Positions 54,169 to 61,671 of a stretch of 64,000 nt of DNA are shown here, one piece after another. The notes beneath the pieces are model-generated. The model saw only the letters and a list, made by a program, of their open reading frames with translations. It did not search any database and had not been told where the DNA came from. The stretch's first letter is position 1. Every line of letters starts with the position of its first letter. Origin of the DNA: JAFGQU01 sp964483625 (GTDB lineage Bacteria > Omnitrophota > Gorgyraeia > Duberdicusellales > 4484-171); the NCBI GenBank assembly GCA_964483625.1, contig CAZABB010000002.1:1-64000 (forward strand), read 5' to 3'. The position numbers were made by a program, and so were the translations under genes.

Positions 54169-54531
54169 GTGGAAGAAAAGAAGATAAAAAGCATAGAACA
54201 TTTTGATGTTTACCAAAAAACAATCACATTGTTTAACTCTTTTGTAAAAGAAGATTTACCTCTCCTTAAAAGAAATTTTGTCGGTAAAGCGTCAACTAAC
54301 CAATTACGAAGTTTAGATTCTATCTGCACTAATATGGAAGAAGGCTATGCACGAAAATCGGGGAAAGATATAAAAAATTTCTTTCGTATAGCCAGGGGGT
54401 CAACCGGTGAAGCCAGGGGACGATACAAACGATTCGCTCATATATTATCGCCACAAACAATAACAGAACGTGTAGAAACATTGAATGAAATCAAAGCGAG
54501 GCTTCATTCATTAATTCAAAAATGGCAATAG
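54169..54531 (+). CDS. Four-helix-bundle protein (S23/TIGR02436 family)
   Basis: 120 residues starting at a GTG with GAGAGG about 6 nt upstream, 26 nt behind the winged-helix pump. SLDSICTNMEEGYARKSGKD and NFFRIARGSTGEARGRYKRF match the family signature (ANIxEGxGR...FxxIArGSxxE). Family members form soluble four-helix bundles, often encoded as 23S rRNA intervening-sequence proteins or next to unrelated genes. Function unknown. The length is typical of the family. Its place between two pump genes may be a hitchhiking insertion. Confidence 0.85.
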   Translation: MEEKKIKSIEHFDVYQKTITLFNSFVKEDLPLLKRNFVGKASTNQLRSLDSICTNMEEGYARKSGKDIKNFFRIARGSTGEARGRYKRFAHILSPQTITERVETLNEIKARLHSLIQKWQ

Positions 54532-54647
54532 TCACTACTTTAAAAAGTATAGGGAGAGAATCGCGTAGAGAAACAAATCCGGCTAAAACATTATTGCAAT
54601 ACTCCATATTCTTTCTACTCTCTACCCTCTATTCTCTACTTTAAAAT

Positions 54648-57600
54648 ATGAACATAATCGACTTCTCCCTTAACCGGCCGATTACCGTTTTCATGATCTT
54701 TGCCACGATCCTGCTGATCGGGACTATCTCTCTTTTTACCCTGCCCATTGAACTCATGCCGGACATCCAGCTGGGAACGATCAGTGTCATTACCAGAGTA
54801 CGCGGCGGCCTGCCTTCGGAAGAAGTGGAAAAGCGGATCTCAAAACCCCTGGAAGAAGCCCTGGGCGATGTTTCTCACATGAAAAACATGCTCAGTATTT
54901 CCAAAGAAGGAGAATCGACGCTGGTATTGGAGTTCGAACCGGAAACCAATATGAATTACGCGTCTTTGGAAGTACGGGAAAAGCTGGCCCGGGTAAAAAA
55001 AAGATTGCCGCGGGAATCTGAACGGCCGATGATCATTCAGTACGGATACGGAGACTTTCCGATCATTGCCGTCTCATTCATCGCCAGCGATTTAAGCCCG
55101 GAAGAATTGCGGAAGTTTGTCGAAGGGTCGTTAAAAGAGAAATTCCTGCGCGTCGAAGGGGTCGCCCGGGTGGAAACCGTGGGAGGACGGGAAGAAAAAA
55201 TTATTATTGAACTGAACGAAAAAAAGCTTGCGGCCCTGGGCATATCGTTGAGTGAAATCCTCGATAAGATCGGGGCAAGTAACATGAACTTATTGGCGGG
55301 AGAGATGGAATACCGCGGCCAGGAATACCTGATCCGCACGCTGGGGGAATTCGCAAGCTTAGAGGAAATCGAAAATCTTGGAATTAAAGCGACTTCCGAA
55401 CAGAGTGTTATCCGCCTCAAGGATATCGGGAAAGTAGAATATTCCTATCTTGAAGCCAAAGAACTTGGCCGCCTGAATCGTAATCCGGCAATCACGCTCT
55501 ATATCTTCAAAAAGAGCCTGGCGAATACGTTGCGGGTATGCAATCAGATCGAGGAAGTTGCCGACGGACTAAAGAAAGAGCTCAAAGACAATATTGCGAT
55601 CATCCTCCCTTTTAACCACGGCAAGTTCATTAAAAAAGCCATAAAAGAATTGCGCTTCTCGCTGATGATCGGAATCATCGCTGCCGTCGGAGTACTCATG
55701 TTTTTCCTGAAAGACTATTTGGCGATTATCATCCTTTCGATAAGCATTCCTTTTTCAATCCTTATTACGTTCTCCTTTATGAAATTTTTGAGAATTTCTC
55801 TCAATGTCATGACTCTCGCCGGCCTCTGCCTGGGGATTGGAATGTTACTCGACTCAAGCATCGTGGTGCTGGAAAATATATTTAAACGGCAGGACCGGGG
55901 CGAAAAAGTCTCCAAACCGGTCATATCGGCCTGCACGAAAGAAGTCGGGAAAGCTATTTTTGCTTCAACCCTGACGACAATCGTAGTCTTCTTGCCGTTT
56001 ATGTTTATCAATAAAGAAACGCAAAAACTCTACAGTGGAATCGCTTTAGTCATCATCTTCTCCTTGATCGGCAGCATCTTCGTTTCCTTATCATTCATCC
56101 CCCTTCTTTCCCATCTCATCCTGGCACGGCGGCAGAAGCCAAAACCACCTTTATTTATGAGATTTCAGAAATGGTTTCGGAACACTTCTAGCGCTGTTTT
56201 ATCCGCTCGTACGGGAATCCTGCTGATTATCGCCTTTTTTTCGGCAATAAGCCTGTTTATCGGGACAAAACTGGAAAAAGAATTTATTCGAATGCCCGAA
56301 CAGAGCAAATTCACCGTTTTTGTCCAGCTGCCGACGGGAACTCGCCTTGAGATCACCGATAAGACCGTGAGTAAAGTGGAAGAATACCTTGAAGAATACA
56401 GACTTATGGGGGAAGTGGAAAGTTATACGGCACACGTCGAACCGTATTCAGCAAAAGTGTACGTACAGCTTCATCCCCGGGAAAAAAGGAATATGGCAAT
56501 GGGAGATGTCATTGCGGAACTACGCCAGAAAACCAAGGGGCTTGATCCGGCGTTCATATATTACGAAGAACCTCAGGAAGTCGAAAGTAAAGAAATCATC
56601 ATTGAATTCCTTGGTTATGATTACGGTATCTTACGTAAACTGGCACAACAGGGATCACAGCTATTCAGAAAAATTCCCGGATTAACCGACACGAAGATCC
56701 GCATGCGGGAAGGAGGCCCCCAGCTTGACGTTTTTCTGGATAAAGATAAACTTGCCCTGATGCGTCTTGATACGCTGTGGACCACAACGGAATTACACGG
56801 CAAACTCAGGGGCCTCATCCCTACCTATTTTCACCCCCGCGAAGATTATATCCAGAACAACAAAACCCCTTTTGATCTCCAGCGTTCCAAAGAAATAGAA
56901 ATGATCGTACGGCTTCCCCAGCATCAGAAAAAGAAACTACGGGATATAAAAAAGATCACGCTGGTAACGCCGCGGGGGGATGAAGTAAAACTGGCCCAAA
57001 TTGCCGATTTCGAGTTCACCCAGGCCCCGTCGGAAATATGGCGCAAGAATAAACGACGCATGGTCCAGGTAAGCGCCAACCGCAATAATGTGGCGTTAGG
57101 GGCGGTAACCCGCCAGATCAGGGAAACCTATAACGCCGAGCTGAATATTCCCGAAGGATACCGTTGGCGGTTCGGAGAAGGATATTATAAAATGATGCGC
57201 AGCCAGAGAGAACTCGGCCTGGCCTTTCTTTTTGCCCTGATTCTGGTATATCTTGTGCTCGCGTCTTTCTTCGAAAATCTGTCCCAGCCGTTCGTTATTC
57301 TCTCATCAATCCCGTTGGCCGGTATTATTACTATCCCTCTTCTTTATCTTACCCGGGAACCCTTAGGTATCGGCGTATGGATTGGAGGGATTATGCTGGC
57401 AGGAATCGTCGTGAATAATGCGATTATTTTAATTGATACGATTAACCGCCTGAAACGGCAAAAAGTAAACATGTATGACGCGGTACAGGAAGCCGCCTCT
57501 CTGCGTCTGCGCCCGATTCTCATGACCACCTCAACGACCATCCTGCCACTTATTCCTCTCTTGATCATCCGCACCGATGCGTCAAGTCTATGGGCTCCGT

Positions 57601-57854
57601 TAGCTCTTACGGTCGTCAGCGGCCTTCTTACCTCATGCGTACTCACTCTTTATGTTATTCCCTGCATTTTCTTTTTCTTTTATCGTGATCTGAACCAGAT
57701 AAAGCAGGGAAAGATCTCCCCGAGAGAATTTTTCCGCAGCACTATGATTAAATTCAAACGCGCGACTGCCGAGGAAGAAGACGGAAAATCCGATAGTGAT
57801 TTAGGGTTAGACGAATTCCGTCTGGACGATCTCCCGTGGGATGAAGATGGTTAA
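54648..57854 (+). CDS. RND efflux pump, second copy
   Basis: 1,068 residues, normal length for the family. IDFSLNRPITVFMIFATILL is the first helix. Two porter repeats and TM4 LGIGMLLDSSIVVLENIFKR have one Asp where AcrB has DD. RWRFGEGYYKMMRSQRELGL precedes the second helical bundle, and GGIMLAGIVVNNAIILIDTI is TM10. The tail is short and acidic (about 30 residues) without the winged helix of the first pump. The 116-nt gap upstream has no strong promoter. It may form a heteromeric pump with the first RND, as MdtB and MdtC do, or an alternative pump sharing the adaptor. Convergent with the next gene, 9 nt apart. Confidence 0.93.
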   Translation: MNIIDFSLNRPITVFMIFATILLIGTISLFTLPIELMPDIQLGTISVITRVRGGLPSEEVEKRISKPLEEALGDVSHMKNMLSISKEGESTLVLEFEPETNMNYASLEVREKLARVKKRLPRESERPMIIQYGYGDFPIIAVSFIASDLSPEELRKFVEGSLKEKFLRVEGVARVETVGGREEKIIIELNEKKLAALGISLSEILDKIGASNMNLLAGEMEYRGQEYLIRTLGEFASLEEIENLGIKATSEQSVIRLKDIGKVEYSYLEAKELGRLNRNPAITLYIFKKSLANTLRVCNQIEEVADGLKKELKDNIAIILPFNHGKFIKKAIKELRFSLMIGIIAAVGVLMFFLKDYLAIIILSISIPFSILITFSFMKFLRISLNVMTLAGLCLGIGMLLDSSIVVLENIFKRQDRGEKVSKPVISACTKEVGKAIFASTLTTIVVFLPFMFINKETQKLYSGIALVIIFSLIGSIFVSLSFIPLLSHLILARRQKPKPPLFMRFQKWFRNTSSAVLSARTGILLIIAFFSAISLFIGTKLEKEFIRMPEQSKFTVFVQLPTGTRLEITDKTVSKVEEYLEEYRLMGEVESYTAHVEPYSAKVYVQLHPREKRNMAMGDVIAELRQKTKGLDPAFIYYEEPQEVESKEIIIEFLGYDYGILRKLAQQGSQLFRKIPGLTDTKIRMREGGPQLDVFLDKDKLALMRLDTLWTTTELHGKLRGLIPTYFHPREDYIQNNKTPFDLQRSKEIEMIVRLPQHQKKKLRDIKKITLVTPRGDEVKLAQIADFEFTQAPSEIWRKNKRRMVQVSANRNNVALGAVTRQIRETYNAELNIPEGYRWRFGEGYYKMMRSQRELGLAFLFALILVYLVLASFFENLSQPFVILSSIPLAGIITIPLLYLTREPLGIGVWIGGIMLAGIVVNNAIILIDTINRLKRQKVNMYDAVQEAASLRLRPILMTTSTTILPLIPLLIIRTDASSLWAPLALTVVSGLLTSCVLTLYVIPCIFFFFYRDLNQIKQGKISPREFFRSTMIKFKRATAEEEDGKSDSDLGLDEFRLDDLPWDEDG

Positions 57855-57863
57855 CGTACGATT

Positions 57864-59654
57864 TTACGTCTCGGTGGGATCGGGCTTTTCCTGGAGTATC
57901 TCCGCCCAGCTGATTCTTAAACCGGCATCGATCTGTTCGATAACTTCCTGAGTAAGATATTTCATGTGATAAGGTTTGCTGCCCTCGCCGACTTTTTCCA
58001 TATCAATATACACGCCGATGAGAGTATCCTCGGTGTCGTAATCTCCTGCGAGAGAAACGGTAATATCGACGGTCTTCTCCACTTCCCGGGCATCTTCGCC
58101 GTCTCCTTCAGTAACCGTATAGATTGCCGTATAGGTAAAGTCTTCCCCCAGAAGGTCGGCGATATCCACTTCATCCCTTACCAGCTCGAAATAAAACTCT
58201 TTGAGAATCTGTTCTTCAAAAATAATCGCTTCCTTATACGAGACATCGCCGTTTCCATCAAGATCGGCGATATTATCATAATATCCGCTGTCAGCGAATG
58301 ATTGCGCGAATATATTTTCACTCGGCTCGCTGCCTACATAAACGGTAAGATATGAATGGTTGTTTATGTTGTAAAGGCTTATATTCAAATTAACCATATC
58401 GAACACGACCGCCATCGAAGCCTGAGCTTTACCGCTGTATTCATTTTTCTTAATCTCTTCAAAGAGAGCCGGAAGCGCTTCATCAAGATTCAAGTCTTCC
58501 CAGCGGTTTTCCGGAACCTCACTCTTTATAAACTCGGCGAACTTCTCATAAGACATATCGGATATTTCCCATAAATAGACAAAATCAGTGCGCAGTTCTC
58601 CCGTATCAACAAGACTACCGTCTTCATCTTCGGCTAATAAGGTGATATAGTCGGGTTTGCCTTCCACATCATAATGGGTACGGGCTAAAGTATTTACGTT
58701 ATCGCTGTAAAGATGTAACGACCCCCGCCAGGCATGGACAATTTCTGTCATTTTCTCTATTGTATCGTTGATGTCATCATGGAAAAACAATCCTTCCCTC
58801 GTTAAGCCAAAATCGCCGTATTCACGGAAGGTGTGGGTGCGTTTCCCTTCGGAATCGACAAATGTTTCGGCTAATTTCAGACGGTGCTTTTCCCAGGTGT
58901 TTCTGGCCATTAATGTACCGTCGAAACCGTATACTTCCATCTGCTCATCGGTATGAAGACTGTCGTAACGAGCGTAGGTGTTGGTGAGCAGATCATGACG
59001 CCAGAAGCCGTTCTCGCCGAATTTCTCTCCTCTAAAGTATTCAGCAATGACCGGGCCTTCCTTGGCACCGCGCCGCTCTTCTTTCTGCATACCCCGGTCG
59101 AACCTGGTCCAGATATTATTCACCAGGTCATGCATCCAGTGCCCCTGCCGGTCATAATCATTCTCATAGAGCAGATTATCATGAGAATCGTAAATTTCCA
59201 GTACCCTATCGCCTTCACCTATCCGTTCATGGGATAATACATCACCGAATTCGTTACGGGTAGTAACCTTGTTACCGTCCTGCGTATATAACCGGTAGGT
59301 GTATTTTTTACCGTTGGAAAGAATCTTATCCGTCCGGGTCTTCATCCCGTTGGTATAATAGGTGATATCGCCGCTCTTGCTGACCGAATAGCGTTTTTGT
59401 CCGCGGATATATACGGTTACATTCCCCTGGTCGTCGACAATCTTTTTCATGATGCCCGGATCAACATTGGGAAGCGTCCAGTTCAATACATTACGCAATT
59501 CCGTCTGTTTCTGAGAGATTTCATAACGATCCATTTTACGGAAATCGCGACGGTAAGAATACGGATTGACTGAGCTTCCTCCTTCTTCGGCATAGAGCGG
59601 GATGCTCATAACGATAAAAAGAACTGTGATAATAAGGAGATGGACTTTTTTCAT
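57864..59654 (-). CDS. Exported protein with YD-like repeats and EF-hand-like C-terminal module
   Basis: 596 residues. The signal peptide is KKVHLLIITVLFIVMSIPLY. Residues about 60-300 hold repeated Y/D/G-rich short strands (YDSHDNLLYENDYDRQGHW, WRHDLLTNTYARYDSLHTDE) like YD/RHS-type beta repeats. Residues about 440-590 form a module shared with the neighbouring gene: GYYDNIADLDGNGDVSYKEA (EF-hand or dockerin-like calcium loop), ELVRDEVDIADLLGEDFTYT and a final VEIxQIDAGL-like line. There is no enzyme motif. Probably a secreted, calcium-binding structural protein. Preceded by a hairpin and probably co-transcribed with the upstream gene. Confidence 0.7.
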   Translation of the reverse strand: MKKVHLLIITVLFIVMSIPLYAEEGGSSVNPYSYRRDFRKMDRYEISQKQTELRNVLNWTLPNVDPGIMKKIVDDQGNVTVYIRGQKRYSVSKSGDITYYTNGMKTRTDKILSNGKKYTYRLYTQDGNKVTTRNEFGDVLSHERIGEGDRVLEIYDSHDNLLYENDYDRQGHWMHDLVNNIWTRFDRGMQKEERRGAKEGPVIAEYFRGEKFGENGFWRHDLLTNTYARYDSLHTDEQMEVYGFDGTLMARNTWEKHRLKLAETFVDSEGKRTHTFREYGDFGLTREGLFFHDDINDTIEKMTEIVHAWRGSLHLYSDNVNTLARTHYDVEGKPDYITLLAEDEDGSLVDTGELRTDFVYLWEISDMSYEKFAEFIKSEVPENRWEDLNLDEALPALFEEIKKNEYSGKAQASMAVVFDMVNLNISLYNINNHSYLTVYVGSEPSENIFAQSFADSGYYDNIADLDGNGDVSYKEAIIFEEQILKEFYFELVRDEVDIADLLGEDFTYTAIYTVTEGDGEDAREVEKTVDITVSLAGDYDTEDTLIGVYIDMEKVGEGSKPYHMKYLTQEVIEQIDAGLRISWAEILQEKPDPTET

Positions 59655-59673
59655 GCCGTTTTTACCCTATACG

Positions 59674-59707
59674 TCAAGGCGGAAAGCATATCTACTTTCC
59701 GCCTTGA
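59674..59707. other. 13-bp perfect hairpin between the two exported-protein genes
   Basis: TCAAGGCGGAAAG (59674-59686), loop CATATCTA, CTTTCCGCCTTGA. No T-run on the minus-strand side, so it is more likely an mRNA-stabilising element or partial attenuator than a terminator. Confidence 0.7.
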
Positions 59708-59730
59708 ATTATTATTCTATCCGTAATAAA

Positions 59731-61011
59731 TTATACGTCGTCTAAAGGATGATCGTCACCGACTGCCGCGGCATCGCTTGGATCATCGGGGCCGCCGGTA
59801 TCATCTTCGGGCGTATCATCCCCGCTGCCCCAGTCGATTCCACCCGCTGCTTCATCGATTTCTGCGACCTGGTCCGGGGTGAAATATTTGATATGGACGC
59901 TGTCGGCATCACCAAGTGCCATATCGATATAGACACCGTCTCCGTCTTCTTCAGCAACGATGTTTACGGTTATGACCGCTTCCAGCGTCTCACCGTCTTC
60001 TTCGTACGTCAGTGTGTATTCGAATTCTTCGCCAATGACGTCGGTGATACCGCTTTCCATGATCTCACTGTACAATTCGTACAATACGCTTTCACGGAAC
60101 TTGTTCTTTTCCTCGTCGGACACGCTCCCGTCACCGTTCAAATCAGCGATTGTATCGTAATTAGCACTATTTTCTAATGTGTCGGCAAAATTGATCTGCT
60201 CCGGATCATCGACTTCTAAATCAACGGAGACACCGCCGGCGGTAAAAGAAGTAATATTCCCTTTCCATAAGCTCAAAGTAATCGCGCCCTGTGAAAGCTG
60301 CAATGACGGCCCGTTTTCTCTTTCCATCAGATCTTTGATCTCGTCAAAAATGTTCAAACCACCCAGCTGGCCGAATCCCGGACTGCCGAATGCTTCCAAT
60401 TCCGCCTTCATCGCGGATTCAAGATTGTCGGCATGGTGAGCATACCAGGCGTAGGAGAATTCTACCGAGACCAATCCTACTTTATACTGGCCGACATCGA
60501 TATATTCTTTCGAGGTACTGCCGAATCTTCCCAGATTGTCCATAATGTCCGCCAGGGTATCCTTGCCGATAAAGTCGTCGGTATCTTTCACCCAGAGAGT
60601 AAGTGTGGGCATCAATCCGTCGGTATGGTTGCTGGGATCGGCAAATACCGTAATGGCGACGCCGTCTTTCTGTTTATACTCAACGGCGATGAGGTTGACC
60701 CCGTGGTACTCATATTTAATGGCACCACTCTGCCAGCCGTCGTCGTTGGTGAACAACTCACCGGAGACGACCCGGCCGTCTTCAAAGTGAAGAATCTGAG
60801 ACTGCTGACCGGCCATGAGCTGTAATACCATATTACCCATGGTATCATACTGGGTAATGTTGGTGATATATTCATATAATGATTCATTAATGCCCTCTAA
60901 TGCTTCCGACGGTGCGGTTTCATACCACAATCCGTCCGCCATGACTGGTATACCATAAAAACACAATCCAACGATTCCCAAACACATGAAACAACTCAAT
61001 AACCTCTTCAT
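59731..61011 (-). CDS. Exported protein with EF-hand-like C-terminal module
   Basis: 426 residues. GGAGG sits 6 nt before the ATG. The signal peptide is KRLLSCFMCLGIVGLCFYGI. The N-terminal half is beta-rich (MVLQLMAGQQSQILHFEDGR, KYEYHGVNLIAVEYKQKDGV). The C-terminal 200 residues parallel the downstream gene: ANYDTIADLNGDGSVSDEEK (calcium loop DxNxDGxVSxEE), GITDVIGEEFEYTLTYEEDG, and VHIKYFTPDQVAEIDEAAGG. The end is very acidic (DDTPEDDTGGPDDPSD). Function unknown. The shared module suggests both proteins belong to one surface or export system. Confidence 0.75.
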   Translation of the reverse strand: MKRLLSCFMCLGIVGLCFYGIPVMADGLWYETAPSEALEGINESLYEYITNITQYDTMGNMVLQLMAGQQSQILHFEDGRVVSGELFTNDDGWQSGAIKYEYHGVNLIAVEYKQKDGVAITVFADPSNHTDGLMPTLTLWVKDTDDFIGKDTLADIMDNLGRFGSTSKEYIDVGQYKVGLVSVEFSYAWYAHHADNLESAMKAELEAFGSPGFGQLGGLNIFDEIKDLMERENGPSLQLSQGAITLSLWKGNITSFTAGGVSVDLEVDDPEQINFADTLENSANYDTIADLNGDGSVSDEEKNKFRESVLYELYSEIMESGITDVIGEEFEYTLTYEEDGETLEAVITVNIVAEEDGDGVYIDMALGDADSVHIKYFTPDQVAEIDEAAGGIDWGSGDDTPEDDTGGPDDPSDAAAVGDDHPLDDV

Positions 61012-61203
61012 CGGTAGCCTCCTTTTCTGAATATTCCCGTTATCGTTCTTCTTTTATTATTACATAAAAGCCTGTATATTCCCTTCACGTCACGACGAAG
61101 GGAACATAAGAGAAGCCGCTATTTTAAATGAGCTCTTCTCGTATCAATCCTTGTTGTCTTTAGCTTGTTTCCGTGGCAAATGTTAACAAACCGTTGCACT
61201 TAT

Positions 61204-61233
61204 TATATACCATAGATATTAAAGCATTTTCAA
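61204..61233 (-). promoter_or_regulatory. Likely promoter of the exported-protein pair
   Basis: Minus-strand TTGAAA (61233-61228), 18-nt spacer, TATATA (61209-61204), about 190 nt before the start codon at 61011. The leader has a TTCCCTTC/GAAGGGAA hairpin at 61079-61104. Confidence 0.5.
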
Positions 61234-61383
61234 GAGCCTGCCGCCTATTGTTTTTTGAGGCAAAAATCTCAAAAATGAGGTTTTTTTCAGGATATACAAC
61301 AGTTTTAATGTATCAATTTTCAGTTTATTTTTTCCGTGGCTATTATAGATTTCCGTGGCTAACCATACATATATACCATCTAT

Positions 61384-61483
61384 NNNNNNNNNNNNNNNNN
61401 NNNNNNNNNNNNNNNNNNNNNNNNNNNNNNNNNNNNNNNNNNNNNNNNNNNNNNNNNNNNNNNNNNNNNNNNNNNNNNNNNNN
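61384..61483. other. Assembly gap (100 N) in repeated intergenic DNA
   Basis: Placeholder of unknown length between two copies of the promoter-like repeat; probably a repeat collapse. Confidence 0.95.
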
Positions 61484-61671
61484 TTCCTTTTCATACAATT
61501 ATCCTTTCTTTGCCAAATTGTCCGATTTTTCCGTGGCTTTTATTCGACTCCCGTAGCTAACCATATGTATATACCATTTAACCCTTTATTTTTCAACCCA
61601 GACATGCCGAGTATTATTTTCCCTCCTATCATATCATAGCCTTAAAAAATAGGTACCCTCCTCCGATAGTA

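Larger units (their letters stand above)
61165..61600 (-). repeat. Three promoter-like repeat units around an assembly gap
   Basis: Units at about 61165-61213, 61325-61382 and 61520-61578 share ATGGTATATA followed by GCCACGGAAA at a similar distance; two also share GGTTAGC(C/T)ACGG. Two have a TTGAAA 17-18 nt before TATATA (61591-61596 with 61568-61573; 61228-61233 with 61204-61209). A short frame starting at 61494 with an AAAGGA ribosome site runs into the gap and cannot be judged. Otherwise I see no gene in 61012-61671. Confidence 0.5.

Noticed and set aside
61219..61494. 91-codon minus-strand gene across the 100-N gap
   Set aside because: Most of it is N, the frame across the gap is arbitrary and the visible part overlaps promoter-like repeats.
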